From UBA946 sp031550725 (GTDB taxonomy: Bacteria; Bacillota; Clostridia; Oscillospirales; Ruminococcaceae), in contig JAVBOH010000005.1 of assembly GCA_031550725.1 (NCBI GenBank), positions 23,889 to 87,888 of the forward strand: a stretch of 64,000 nucleotides of DNA, written 5' to 3'. The stretch's first letter is position 1. The number at the start of each line of letters is the position of its first letter. Shown piece after piece: positions 1 to 8,741 of the stretch. The notes beneath the pieces are model-generated. The model saw only the letters and a list, made by a program, of their open reading frames with translations. It was not told the origin of the DNA and did no database searches. The translations under genes and the position numbers were made by a program.

Positions 1-950
1 GTATTAAACAATAAAGATGTATGTGGCACATCTTCTTCAAGCAAATCATATGCAATTGCATGTTCTGCAGCTGAAGTTAGATTTTTTATAGCTGATTCGT
101 CATCGTTCATTCCTGCATAAATTATTGCGATTGTCGTATACCATGAACGTATATAAGTATGCATAGACCCATAGTCTTCGTCCTCGAAAAACAGCTTTAT
201 CATTTGAATAGCTTTCTCAAAAATGCATATTATTTGCTCCTTGTCATAATCACAACTTAGAACACCATTCATAACATTGTGAATTGAAATAATTAAGTTT
301 AATAAATATTCCTGAAAATGCGTCTTTAATTCGGCATCTTCCAATATTTGAAGCAACGATTCTTCCTTGTTGAAACACATAGTAGGAATTCTATTAGCGA
401 TTTTTACTGCTTTATCGGCTTCACCCAACTCTTTATACACTTTGCTAAGCCGACTCATAACCACATATATAATATGCTGGTCGTTTGCCTTTGCAATTAA
501 CGCTTCACCGATTTCAATAGTTTCTTTAAAATATTCACTTTTCTTACTTTCGTTATCTTTGTCATTGATAGATAAACCCCATGCGGCATTTGTTAATGCT
601 GTTATCAAATACATCATTACATTATTATCATTTGGAAATTCTTTTGCTGCATGTCGCCAAAGCTCAACATTTGCGAGTGTATCACCCGACTTGTAAAATC
701 CATACATTTGATTACGATACTTATCGATTTTTTGATTTTTTCGCACCTCTCCAACGCCGAGCAAATCATCAACAGTAGTATCATAAAACACTGCAATTCT
801 CGGTAACAATTCAATATCAGGATAAGACTCCCCACGTTCCCACTTACTGACCGCAGAAATGCTTATAGTTAAAAATTCAGCCAAATCCTCCTGCGTATTA
901 TTTTTCATTTTACGCAGTTGCTTTAAGTTATCACAAATAGTAATATCCAT
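1..950 (-). CDS. XRE-family transcriptional regulator, partial (3' end outside window)
   Basis: The frame read leftwards from an ATG at 950 stays open to the window edge, so the C-terminus is missing. Residues about 5-60 form a Cro/C1-type helix-turn-helix (LKQLRKMKNNTQEDLAEFLT, then a SAVSKWERGE recognition region and a typical PDIELLPRIAVFYDTTVDDLL tail). The remaining ~250 residues are helical and TPR-like, the usual layout of Clostridia XRE regulators that respond to a peptide or partner protein. It is a DNA-binding regulator; target unknown. The gene stands alone on the minus strand with its start about 190 bases left of the cardiolipin synthase stop. Identity as XRE regulator is firm; the TPR assignment is inferred from helix pattern only. 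Confidence 0.88.
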   Translation of the reverse strand, partial: MDITICDNLKQLRKMKNNTQEDLAEFLTISISAVSKWERGESYPDIELLPRIAVFYDTTVDDLLGVGEVRKNQKIDKYRNQMYGFYKSGDTLANVELWRHAAKEFPNDNNVMMYLITALTNAAWGLSINDKDNESKKSEYFKETIEIGEALIAKANDQHIIYVVMSRLSKVYKELGEADKAVKIANRIPTMCFNKEESLLQILEDAELKTHFQEYLLNLIISIHNVMNGVLSCDYDKEQIICIFEKAIQMIKLFFEDEDYGSMHTYIRSWYTTIAIIYAGMNDDESAIKNLTSAAEHAIAYDLLEEDVPHTSLLFN

Positions 951-1139
951 TTCAAAACCTCTGTCATAAAAGGCTTTGCTCACAAAGCCTTAGCATTATT
1001 TCGATTGCAATCGTTATAATTATTATAATGCAAATAATACAACTAGTCAATGGCGATAAAGTACAATTAGAGTTTAATTTTTCAACTATTGGTTTAAAAA
1101 GTAATCGTGTATAAAAGAAAAAGCCAAAGTCCTCAAATA

Positions 1140-2675
1140 TCATAATAACGGAGCAAAAAGACGTATACAATCACGCAGTATTTTGTTTATTAAATTCATT
1201 TTTATTGAATCCTTTTGTATTATCAGCGACTTCTCAAATGTATCATCAAAATCTACCCATATATCTCTTAAAACATCAGCACCATATATCCAAACAGCAT
1301 TTTCATAATGATGAACAAGACTTCTGTAATCTAAATTAATCGTACCGACTATCGCATACTGGTCATCTGACAAAACTGTTTTTCCATGAATAAACCCATC
1401 AGTATACTCATAAATATGAACACCTGCTTCCATCAGTGCTGAATAAGCAGTACGTGTCATAACCTGTATTAATTTTTTATCTGGTACATGAGGAGTGATT
1501 ATTCTAACATCAACACCACGAATTGAAGCATTTTGCAAAGCTGTTGTCAAATCATAATCAATTATGAGATACGGAGTGGTTATATAAACATAATATTGTG
1601 CTTGATTAATTATATTAAGAAAAACATTTTTGCCTACTGGTCTATGGTAAGCTGGCTCAGGACCGCTTCCAAAAGGAATGAAATATCCATTTGCATTATC
1701 ATCAATCAAAGATTCTGTGCAGGAAAGATAATTATTATATGCACTAATGGTTTTGGAATTAACATCCCAATTGATCATGAATAGCTTTAATAAACCACGA
1801 ACAGCATCACCCTGCAAACGAATTCCTCCGTCTTTCCAATGACCAAACTTTTGAATTTCATTAATGTATTCATCAGCAAGGTTGATGCCTCCTGTATATC
1901 CAATTTTCCCATCTACTACAAGAATTTTTCTATGATCACGATTATTATATATAGTTGATGCTTCTGGAGCAAGTTTTGAGAAACGATAACATTGAATACC
2001 CATCTCTCTAAGTTTTACATCATACTTTTCAGGCAATGTTGCCATACATCCAATATCATCAAACAACATTTTAACTTCAACACCAGATTTTACTTTTTCT
2101 TCAAGGATATTAAGCATAGAATCCCACATAACTCCAGGCTCTACAATAAAGTATTCGAGAAAAATAAACTTTTTTGCACTCTCAAGATCAATTAGTATCT
2201 GTTTCCACATTTCTTCACCGAGTGGATAATAAGTGGCAGCAGTGTTTTGAAACACCTCAGCATATGGATCATCACGAACAAGAGAAAGTGCTTTTCCAAA
2301 AGCAAGGCGATCATCAGTTTTCAATGAATTTTGTGATGCTATATCCTTAGTGATACTAACTGTCACGTTTGATAAAATTTCTAAATGTCTGGTTTCTTTT
2401 CTTTTCATTTTACGTTTATGAAGCAATGCAAAAATTAATGAACCAAAAGGAGGAAAAAGTAAAACTATACTAATCCATGGTATTTTAAATTCTGGATTCA
2501 TATCATGATTTACAATATAAAGGTACGTAAAAAAATTAGTAATAAAAGCTGCAACCCATAGAATTGGAGCATAATGTGCCAGAAAAGTAAAGAGAGCGAT
2601 AATACCACATATTTGTGCAATCATAATAATCAAGCATATAAAATATCTCGAAGATATGAATTTTAACTTCTTCAT
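1140..2675 (-). CDS. cls: Cardiolipin synthase
   Basis: Phospholipase D superfamily enzyme that condenses two phosphatidylglycerol molecules into cardiolipin at the cytoplasmic membrane. It has 511 residues, the normal length. Two N-terminal membrane segments lie at about residues 10-33 and 36-55, followed by a PLDc_N-like stretch. Both catalytic HKD motifs are intact: H248-K250-D255, followed by GGINLADEY, and H430-K432-D437, followed by GTINLDYRSL. The start is supported by an AGGAGAA-type ribosome site about 10 bases upstream. It is monocistronic: the next minus-strand genes upstream (ABC exporter) end in a terminator around 2795-2835. Confidence 0.95.
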   Translation of the reverse strand: MKKLKFISSRYFICLIIMIAQICGIIALFTFLAHYAPILWVAAFITNFFTYLYIVNHDMNPEFKIPWISIVLLFPPFGSLIFALLHKRKMKRKETRHLEILSNVTVSITKDIASQNSLKTDDRLAFGKALSLVRDDPYAEVFQNTAATYYPLGEEMWKQILIDLESAKKFIFLEYFIVEPGVMWDSMLNILEEKVKSGVEVKMLFDDIGCMATLPEKYDVKLREMGIQCYRFSKLAPEASTIYNNRDHRKILVVDGKIGYTGGINLADEYINEIQKFGHWKDGGIRLQGDAVRGLLKLFMINWDVNSKTISAYNNYLSCTESLIDDNANGYFIPFGSGPEPAYHRPVGKNVFLNIINQAQYYVYITTPYLIIDYDLTTALQNASIRGVDVRIITPHVPDKKLIQVMTRTAYSALMEAGVHIYEYTDGFIHGKTVLSDDQYAIVGTINLDYRSLVHHYENAVWIYGADVLRDIWVDFDDTFEKSLIIQKDSIKMNLINKILRDCIRLFAPLL

Positions 2676-2794
2676 TTATTATTTTCTCCTGTTCTTGAAA
2701 TTAGCATAAACATAGATTATCATAATAGTGTTTGTGAAATGTTTGGGATTTGTTTGAGAATTATTAATTTGGAAAAATAATTATAAATGAAAAA

Positions 2795-2835
2795 CGTCCT
2801 CATTAACATCAAAAATTTCAGTTAATGAGGATGCT
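2795..2835 (-). terminator. Rho-independent terminator of the ABC exporter operon
   Basis: Perfect 11-bp stem TCCTCATTAAC (2797-2807) with GTTAATGAGGA (2821-2831), loop of 13 bases, followed on the minus strand by a T-run. It lies about 40 bases past the permease stop. Confidence 0.85.
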
Positions 2836-2872
2836 ATATTTTATATCAAGTGTACTGTAAATTTACTTAGAA

Positions 2873-3631
2873 TTATAGTGGTAAATCCTTTTTACAGAAT
2901 ACAACACTTCCGACAACATATGCTGCCAAAGCGATTGCTAGAGGATAAATCATTTGTGCTATCCACTCGTTTCCACCAAAAATTACAGATTCATAATCAT
3001 AAAATGAGCATATTGTAAGATATTTGAATTTATCAAGTCCACCAACACCAAGATTACCAAACATAGCAAGCATATTAGTAAGAATTGATACACCTACGAA
3101 TGTTCCACTAAGTCCCATTGTGTGCTTTGATGCATTGCAAATTCCTGAAAAAGCAAAGCATACTCCAGCTAAACCTATACAAACCATTAATGCTGACAAG
3201 TTTATTTTTATAATCATGTCATTTGATAAATCACCAATAAGCTGTGGATATCCGAGTGTTGCAAAGTCAAGCGGCATAACTGTATTAACGATTATATGTC
3301 CCACTGTTAAAATTGCAAACATTAAAACAAGTGAGCCAATAAGGAAAACGGCTTGTGTTAATGCAATTTTTGAACGCTTTGTTGGTGTTGATAAAACATA
3401 TGCCATTGAGCCTCTGTCAACTTGACTTGAGATAAGTTTATTTGCTGTAACTAATACATAAATACCTGGAAGAATTGTTGTCATCATACCGTAGAAGATT
3501 ACAAAAAGTAGTCCTTGTGTCATTTCAAGTGCTGCAAATTGAATACATAAAATTGTCATAACAGCAGTAATTGCTGTCCATATAACCCAATTGTATTTTA
3601 TTGTTTGTTTTAATAAGGATAGACTAAGCAT
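2873..3631 (-). CDS. ABC transporter permease (ABC-2 type)
   Basis: Integral membrane subunit with about six hydrophobic segments (for example at residues ~12-38, 48-68, 96-117 and near the C-terminus VVGSVVFCKKDLPL). Size (253 residues from the chosen start) and pattern fit ABC-2 exporter permeases. The start at 3631 is preferred over the in-frame start at 3652 because an AAGGAGGA site sits 8 bases upstream of it. It overlaps the end of the preceding ATPase gene by 8 bases, so the two are translationally coupled. It is the third gene of an operon with two ATPases (4519-5451 and 3624-4535), a common arrangement for clostridial drug or peptide exporters. Substrate unknown. Confidence 0.82.
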   Translation of the reverse strand: MLSLSLLKQTIKYNWVIWTAITAVMTILCIQFAALEMTQGLLFVIFYGMMTTILPGIYVLVTANKLISSQVDRGSMAYVLSTPTKRSKIALTQAVFLIGSLVLMFAILTVGHIIVNTVMPLDFATLGYPQLIGDLSNDMIIKINLSALMVCIGLAGVCFAFSGICNASKHTMGLSGTFVGVSILTNMLAMFGNLGVGGLDKFKYLTICSFYDYESVIFGGNEWIAQMIYPLAIALAAYVVGSVVFCKKDLPL

Positions 3632-4535
3632 CGATTTTTTCCTCCTTGACACTGATAATATTATTATAGTACCATTCTAATGAATATGGCTCGTAATTTA
3701 TATAACGAACATTATATTTTGATAATACTGAAAAAAGATGATTGATTTCTATATTATCAATTGTAATAGAAACGTGCTTTTGCTTAGGATTTTGTTTAAC
3801 TATATTGAAACCAGCAGAAATAAATTCATCAAACTCTGCTTTATTTTCAAAACCAATTCGATATTGCTTACTCATATTTATGTTATACTGCTTTCTATCA
3901 ACAAGCTCTATATATTTACCATTATGTATGAAAACAACTTTATCACAAACTGCCTCGAGTTCTTTAAAAATATGACTGCTGATGAAAACAGTTTTACCCT
4001 CATTTTTTTGCTCTAAAATCAAATTAATTAGTACATCACGCATCATTGGATCAAGTCCTGTTGATGGCTCATCAAGTATTAATATCTGTGGTTTTGACAT
4101 AAATGCAGTAACTAAAGCCATTTTTTGTTTCATACCTTTACTCATGCGTTTTAATGAAACTTGTGTATCTATTTTAAATAAATCAATTAGGCGATCCATA
4201 TATGAAAAATCAGTTATTCCAAGAAAATCAGCTTGAATTTTTAGAAATGTTGAGCCAGTACCTACATCAGGAAACTCAATCTGACCAGGAACATAACCTA
4301 CTAATTTTTTTATTTCGCAAGCCTTATTCCAACTATCATATCCAGCAATAGTAATCTTGCCGTTATCAGGTTTCAAAAAACCCATCATGTTTCGGATAGT
4401 AGTAGTTTTGCCACTTCCATTTGTGCCAACAAGTCCTAATACTTCACCTTTATTAATAGAAAAGTTAAAATCAAAAACACCTTTTCCATTGCCATAATCT
4501 TTAGTTAAATTTTGTATTTTAATGATTTCGTCCAT
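3624..4535 (-). CDS. ABC transporter ATP-binding protein
   Basis: ATPase subunit of the exporter. Walker A (GTNGSGKTTT, residues ~37-46), signature motif (MSKGMKQKMAL), Walker B (ILILDEPSTGLD) and the switch histidine (ISSHIF) are all present. The ~90 residues after the ATPase core form the regulatory C-terminal domain typical of DrrA-like exporters. A GGAGGG site precedes the ATG by 7 bases; the gene overlaps its upstream neighbour by 17 bases. Its intact N-terminus (IIKIQNLTKDYGNGKGVFDF) is a useful reference: the upstream paralogue lacks exactly the equivalent first strand. Confidence 0.92.
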   Translation of the reverse strand: MDEIIKIQNLTKDYGNGKGVFDFNFSINKGEVLGLVGTNGSGKTTTIRNMMGFLKPDNGKITIAGYDSWNKACEIKKLVGYVPGQIEFPDVGTGSTFLKIQADFLGITDFSYMDRLIDLFKIDTQVSLKRMSKGMKQKMALVTAFMSKPQILILDEPSTGLDPMMRDVLINLILEQKNEGKTVFISSHIFKELEAVCDKVVFIHNGKYIELVDRKQYNINMSKQYRIGFENKAEFDEFISAGFNIVKQNPKQKHVSITIDNIEINHLFSVLSKYNVRYINYEPYSLEWYYNNIISVKEEKIDA

Positions 4536-5451
4536 TTTTTATCCCTCCGAAAGCCTTATCATTTTTATAGAAATGCATAAAATAATCTTCAAGTGATACA
4601 GGATGTTCTTCATAATATGAAATATCATATTTTTGCATAACAGATAAAAACTCGTTTGTTTTTGCATCTTCCATAAAAATTGATGTCATACGATCCTTTG
4701 CATTTTTATTTACAAACTCGAATTTTTCTGATAAAAAGCTGTTGTAATCATTTTGCTCTTTAAATGCTATATCAACAGTTTTTCTTAAACCATGCTTAAC
4801 TTCAGCTGCATCAAGAATTGAAACAATTTTCCCATCCTTAATTATTTGAATTCTGTCACATAATGCTTCAACCTCTGAAAAAATATGGCTTGATAAAAGA
4901 ACTGTTTTTCCTCTAGCTTTTTCTTCACGAATAAAATCAATAAAAACTTCCTGCATCATAGGATCAAGTCCACTTGTTGGTTCATCTAAAAGTAAAATCT
5001 GAGGATCATTCATAAAAGCAGTAATAACTGCGAGTTTTCGTTTTTCACCAATGCTCATTCGTTTTACTTTCATATCTAGTTCGACTGGAAAAAGATTGAT
5101 AAGCTTTTGCAGCCGTTCATCATTTTTACTTTTTCGTAAACCTTGCATCATAGCGATAAAGCCATTGCCATCTAACCCTTCTGGTATTGATACTTCGCCA
5201 GGAAGATACCCAACATCTTCAAGTATTCGGCTATATCCCTGTCTGCACACCATTCCACTAATTCTAGCAGTTCCACTATCAGGTTTGGTAAAACCCATTA
5301 AATGTCGCATAGTTGTAGATTTTCCAGCACCATTTGGTCCTAAAAAACCTAATGTTTCACCTTTCTTTACATTTAATGAAACATCATATATGCCTCTACC
5401 ATCAGTATGTAGCAGTTGGCGTAGCGGTGATATAACGGCACGTAGTGCCAT
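4519..5451 (-). CDS. ABC transporter ATP-binding protein, N-terminus replaced at a recombination junction
   Basis: Second ATPase of the exporter operon. Walker A (GPNGAGKST), signature (MSIGEKRKLAV), Walker B (ILLLDEPTSGLD) and SSHIF are intact. Family members begin with a strand such as IEVKNLTKxYG before the D/G-rGIYDVSLNVKKGE segment; here the homology starts abruptly at DGRGIYDV (about 5403) and everything before it is antisense to a serine-recombinase remnant. Possible starts are ATG at 5451 or GTG at 5478, neither with a convincing ribosome site. The native start and promoter of the operon are therefore probably lost. The protein might still fold without the first strand; expression is doubtful. 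Confidence 0.72.
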   Translation of the reverse strand: MALRAVISPLRQLLHTDGRGIYDVSLNVKKGETLGFLGPNGAGKSTTMRHLMGFTKPDSGTARISGMVCRQGYSRILEDVGYLPGEVSIPEGLDGNGFIAMMQGLRKSKNDERLQKLINLFPVELDMKVKRMSIGEKRKLAVITAFMNDPQILLLDEPTSGLDPMMQEVFIDFIREEKARGKTVLLSSHIFSEVEALCDRIQIIKDGKIVSILDAAEVKHGLRKTVDIAFKEQNDYNSFLSEKFEFVNKNAKDRMTSIFMEDAKTNEFLSVMQKYDISYYEEHPVSLEDYFMHFYKNDKAFGGIKNGRNH

Positions 5452-5515
5452 GCAATTAACAGGCCTAACACCTAACACGTTTTATAGACTTGATGATTTT
5501 GGCAACTGCTTATAA
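5411..5515 (+). pseudogene. Serine recombinase (resolvase) C-terminal HTH fragment
   Basis: The plus-strand frame reads SSWRSGDITARSAM, then LTGLTPNTFYRL, then a stop at 5515. This is the C-terminal helix-turn-helix of small resolvase/invertase proteins (family consensus W+xGeITAxxAMxxxGLxxxTFYR). Nothing upstream in this frame is recombinase-like: before 5411 it is only the antisense of the ABC ATPase. The fragment keeps its own stop and terminator, so the left side is the break point. Confidence 0.72.
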
Positions 5516-5524
5516 TGCGGAAAA

Positions 5525-5555
5525 GGGGTACTATTTATTTAGTACCCCTTTATTT
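5525..5555 (+). terminator. Terminator behind the recombinase fragment
   Basis: Stem GGGGTACT (5525-5532) with AGTACCCC (5541-5548), 8-base loop, then TTTATTTG. It lies 9 bases past the recombinase stop. Confidence 0.85.
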
Positions 5556-5581
5556 GTTGTAAGACCACATGTTTAAATATT

Positions 5582-5619
5582 TTGAGAGACAACTCTAATT
5601 AATCTTGAGGGACAACTGT
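5582..5619. repeat. Tandem 15-mer pair TTGAGRGACAACTST
   Basis: TTGAGAGACAACTCT at 5582-5596 and TTGAGGGACAACTGT at 5605-5619, spaced exactly 23 bases. The rest of 5556-5702 holds no gene. Spaced terminal repeats of this sort occur at ends of IS21-like elements; that link is only a guess. Confidence 0.5.
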
Positions 5620-5702
5620 TATATCTATAATATATTATTTTCATTAAATAGTAACTTAACCCTACATTCTATTTGATACTATATAGATTGTGGGGTGTGA
5701 TA

Positions 5703-6089
5703 ATGGTATTGGATTTGGATGCATATACCTTTGGAATTGAGATTGAATTTTCTAATATAAATCGAGCAACAGCAGCATCGATTATAGCTGCAACATTGGA
5801 TGTTACAACGATTAATTATGTTAGTGGCACGTATTATACCCATGAAGTTACCGCCAATGATGGGCGTATATGGCGTGTTATGCATGACAGGAGTATTGTA
5901 CCTATTGGATATAATAACCAAGAGTACAGGTGTGAATTGGTTACGCCAATTTTGCGTTATACGGCCGATATAGATACATTGCAACAGATAGTACGTGACT
6001 TACGTAATAATGGCGCAAAGGTTAATAGCTCTTGCGGTTGCCATGTGCACGTTGGTGCTGATGGGCATTGTCTGTCTTACCTGTCTTAG
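5703..6089 (+). pseudogene. Amidoligase-family enzyme, 3'-truncated
   Basis: The N-terminal part matches the putative amidoligase family (COOH-NH2 ligase fold related to glutamine synthetase): the FGIEIEFSN opening strand, WRVMHDRSI, CELVTPIL, then CGCHVHVGADG, which is the family's conserved GxHVHVG element. Homology stops right there and the frame ends after a few unrelated residues; normal proteins continue for another 150 residues or more. The break at about 6064 joins an oppositely oriented recombinase fragment. The start at 5703 is chosen because TGGGGTG lies 6 bases upstream; a start at 5673 has no such site. Certainly non-functional as a ligase. Confidence 0.75.
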
Positions 6090-6222
6090 CATGATCTATG
6101 TATTCGCCTACCAGTTCGTATTCTTCACGTTCTGCAAATTCTGTGCAGACTCTACGCTGACCTTCGATTGATTGTTCTGTTTGATTGTCGGAACTGTAAC
6201 GTAAATATAATACTGCTTTCAT
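6066..6222 (-). pseudogene. Large serine recombinase N-terminal fragment
   Basis: From an ATG at 6222 the protein begins MKAVLYLRYSSDNQ, then QSIEGQRRVC, with the catalytic serine in RYSSDNQ. It continues through GEYIDHAKTGKTDN and then diverges into the antisense of the amidoligase fragment. Full-length members have about 500 residues (compare the intact copy at 11030-12559). The 5' end is complete, the 3' end lost at about 6066. Confidence 0.85.
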
Positions 6223-6262
6223 GGTATCACCTCTATTTTATTGATGTGAAATATTTACTATA

Positions 6263-6865
6263 TTATTTTTTATTTTTAATTAATTTTTCAAATGCAATGG
6301 ATGTTACAATTGATTCTGTGATTGGTAAATTTTTATAATACTCACCTATGAAACTATATTGACTTTCAAAAACAGATAAAATTAATAAAATTAATCTTAT
6401 AATATTACACGCTATACTAATATTGTAAAAAGATTTAACAAAAAATTCTTGAGTTGTTTCTGATAAAGCCATAGCAATAATTGTATTGTTATTCTTACGT
6501 ATGTTTTTAAAATGAATTTCGTATATATAACTTAAAACAAAAAAAGAAGTAATTCCAATGTATGAACTAATATAAATATTTTTAAAAACGATATTTGTTA
6601 AATGTGATAAAAACACGGAGATATATGAAAGTATAATAACAATTAAAATCTGATGTAAAATAAAATCAAAAGTGTTATTAATATTAATCATTGTTATTAT
6701 GGAAATTGTACAATTATATAGTATATATATAATTAAAAATAATAAAACGCTAGTCAAATCATAGTCTAAAAAAAATATAGCAAATAAAAGATATATAGAC
6801 ATGAGTAAACATAAAATTCTAGTAAGTAGAATATGTTTCTTTATAAATTCAAGTAACTTTTGCAT
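6263..6865 (-). CDS. Hypothetical membrane protein
   Basis: 200 residues, strongly hydrophobic, with about five membrane segments (roughly residues 12-33, 38-60, 68-88, 95-113 and 150-166) and a short basic tail (EKLIKNKK). An AAGGTGG site precedes the ATG. I do not recognise a family. It lies between the recombinase fragment and the NPCBM-like gene on the same strand; base composition is even more AT-rich than its neighbours, which fits an acquired gene. Confidence 0.6.
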   Translation of the reverse strand: MQKLLEFIKKHILLTRILCLLMSIYLLFAIFFLDYDLTSVLLFLIIYILYNCTISIITMININNTFDFILHQILIVIILSYISVFLSHLTNIVFKNIYISSYIGITSFFVLSYIYEIHFKNIRKNNNTIIAMALSETTQEFFVKSFYNISIACNIIRLILLILSVFESQYSFIGEYYKNLPITESIVTSIAFEKLIKNKK

Positions 6866-6973
6866 TATAACACCACCTTATATTAAAATTTTTATATGAA
6901 TAATACCAATCACAAATTTATATAATAAAGTTAGTATTACTCTAAACAAATAATGAAATAACTATGCTTAAAC

Positions 6974-7750
6974 CTATTGAAATAACTTTGTATCTACTAT
7001 AGCAATTGCAGAATTACCATAACTGTATTCAGTTCGGTTAATTTCTATTTTAAGTTTTACTGTATCTTCAAGACTAAAATCAAATTGTATTGGAAGTGTT
7101 CCAGTAGTTATATCAGTTATCACTTCCATTTGATTATCATCTGAATAAAAATATACCGAGTAAACATCCCTACTATCCCTATTATCATAAGGAATGGCGA
7201 TAGTACCTTCAATACTTTTATATTTTTTATTTAAATACCACTCAACATTAATTGTGTTAACTCCTTTGCTATAATATGCCGAATTAGCAGATGCAATAAT
7301 TGCGTTTTCGTATATATCACCAGTTGATATTTTTATATTACTCGTATATTCAAAATCGCCGGTTGCGTGTTTTTCTAAACTTAACCAATCTAATTTATTT
7401 AAGTAAATATAATTTGAAGCATTTATGCCTTGAGATGTATTGATATTATCTACTGTACTAACGCTTGGATTAATCTGTATGCTCTTGGCATCTTCATAAC
7501 CTTCATCATAACCATCTTTTTTACCTTTGTTATATTCATTAGTAAGTTTCTGTTCAATATCTTGAATAGCGCTTTTTTGTCCGGCTTCATATCCGATTGA
7601 ATATTTTTCTTGAAGATCTTCTTTCATATTATTCGCTTCTTGTTGTCGTCCACCTGACACGCCAATAAATGCTGCAGAAACAGTTGCCACTAAACCAATA
7701 ATTGCAACTATGATTGATGTGATGTTTTTACCATTAGACGTTCTACTCAT
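6974..7750 (-). CDS. Membrane-anchored coiled-coil protein with NPCBM-like C-terminal domain
   Basis: One N-terminal membrane anchor (SIIVAIIGLVATVSAAFIGV, about residues 12-31) is followed by a charged helical segment with G-Y/K-D-G repeats (EKYSIGYEAGQKSAIQ, YNKGKKDGYDEGYEDA) and a beta-rich domain from about residue 115. That domain resembles NPCBM/NEW2 sugar-binding modules: GDIYENAIIAS, a YKSIEGTIAIPY strand, then periodic strands ending KLKIEI. It could bind a surface glycan or act in protein association. The start at 7750 follows an AAGGGG site; the earlier in-frame GTG does not. The domain call is by pattern only. Confidence 0.62.
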   Translation of the reverse strand: MSRTSNGKNITSIIVAIIGLVATVSAAFIGVSGGRQQEANNMKEDLQEKYSIGYEAGQKSAIQDIEQKLTNEYNKGKKDGYDEGYEDAKSIQINPSVSTVDNINTSQGINASNYIYLNKLDWLSLEKHATGDFEYTSNIKISTGDIYENAIIASANSAYYSKGVNTINVEWYLNKKYKSIEGTIAIPYDNRDSRDVYSVYFYSDDNQMEVITDITTGTLPIQFDFSLEDTVKLKIEINRTEYSYGNSAIAIVDTKLFQ

Positions 7751-7863
7751 CTTTAACACCCCTTATTGTACTTCCTAATAAACATTCACTTGTTTTATAA
7801 GGTTTATATGCTATAATCAAATTACATTGTAATTGACAGGACCTTTTTATATTTTACAGTCAA

Positions 7864-8736
7864 CTATAATTTCAATAATTCTTTTTTCTTTGCGTCATAC
7901 TCATCTTGCGTAATTGCACCATCATCTAAAAGATGTTTATATTTTGATATTTCGTCTGCCACTGAAGGTAGTGCTGGTGTAGGTTCTGTTTGTGTTTGTA
8001 TTTGTGCTTTATCACTTTTAGCTGTGATTGCTGTTAAGACGCCAATCATCTCTTTTGCTTGGCTTTGTGCCATCGTATACAGTAAGCTTGTTTTTGCAAC
8101 AGATCCGTTTATAAATTGAAATGTAATTTGTGGTTTATCAAGGTTATTTAGGTATAGTGTTACAGACAAATCAGAACACATACTTGTCATTGCTCTTTGT
8201 CCTGAAGCACCAACTAACGCGCCTAATGCACCAAAAGCAAGACCACCTACAGCAGTTTGAAGTCCTCTACCCTTGACAACCGTGTCCCCGTCCTCTTTCA
8301 TTTCAAAGTCGAGCAGGTCGGAATAATTGTACATAAAGCAATTGCCGTTTACATTGTTAGTAAGTATAAACCGCTTTTGCTCGTCTGCAACTAATAAAGA
8401 AAAAAGATTTGTTTTAATTTCTCTGTTTATGCTTAGGCTGTTGGTTGTTACAAATTCATTGATACTATTAGCTATATTTTGTGCTTTTTCTGCTTGCTTT
8501 GCGTAAAATTTGCTCAGCAATTTTGAAACTAACTTATAAAAAACAAACAACACAGCATATATACCAATAGCCAGTAGAATTCTAGCAAATACTTGGGAAT
8601 TAGTTGGATAATTGTTATATCCTCCAAAACTGCTAATTGAATACATATACACAAATCCAATTGCAAAAGCGAAATAAGTAATTGTCAATAATACAGCTAT
8701 TACGACATTAATTTTGTTTGTTTTTTTGTTTTCCAT
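7864..8736 (-). CDS. Two-TM protein with C-terminal SHOCT domain
   Basis: Two membrane segments near the N-terminus (about residues 12-34 and 50-70), a cytoplasmic region with a glycine-rich hydrophobic hairpin (GLAFGALGALVGASGQ), and a C-terminal SHOCT module: ISKYKHLLDDGAITQDEYDAKKKELL. SHOCT is a short oligomerisation motif found at ends of many unrelated proteins. The start at 8736 is preferred to 8745 because AAGGG lies 8 bases before it. The stop of the upstream gene (8742) overlaps this start region, so the two are one transcript. Function unknown. Confidence 0.72.
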   Translation of the reverse strand: MENKKTNKINVVIAVLLTITYFAFAIGFVYMYSISSFGGYNNYPTNSQVFARILLAIGIYAVLFVFYKLVSKLLSKFYAKQAEKAQNIANSINEFVTTNSLSINREIKTNLFSLLVADEQKRFILTNNVNGNCFMYNYSDLLDFEMKEDGDTVVKGRGLQTAVGGLAFGALGALVGASGQRAMTSMCSDLSVTLYLNNLDKPQITFQFINGSVAKTSLLYTMAQSQAKEMIGVLTAITAKSDKAQIQTQTEPTPALPSVADEISKYKHLLDDGAITQDEYDAKKKELLKL

Positions 8737-8741
8737 ATATG

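Noticed and set aside
964..1170. 68-codon ORF between the XRE and cls genes
   Set aside because: Overlaps the end of cls, no ribosome site and no protein-like pattern; probably chance.
5051..5515. A single 154-codon plus-strand ORF
   Set aside because: Only its last ~35 codons are recombinase-like; the rest is the antisense of the ABC ATPase.
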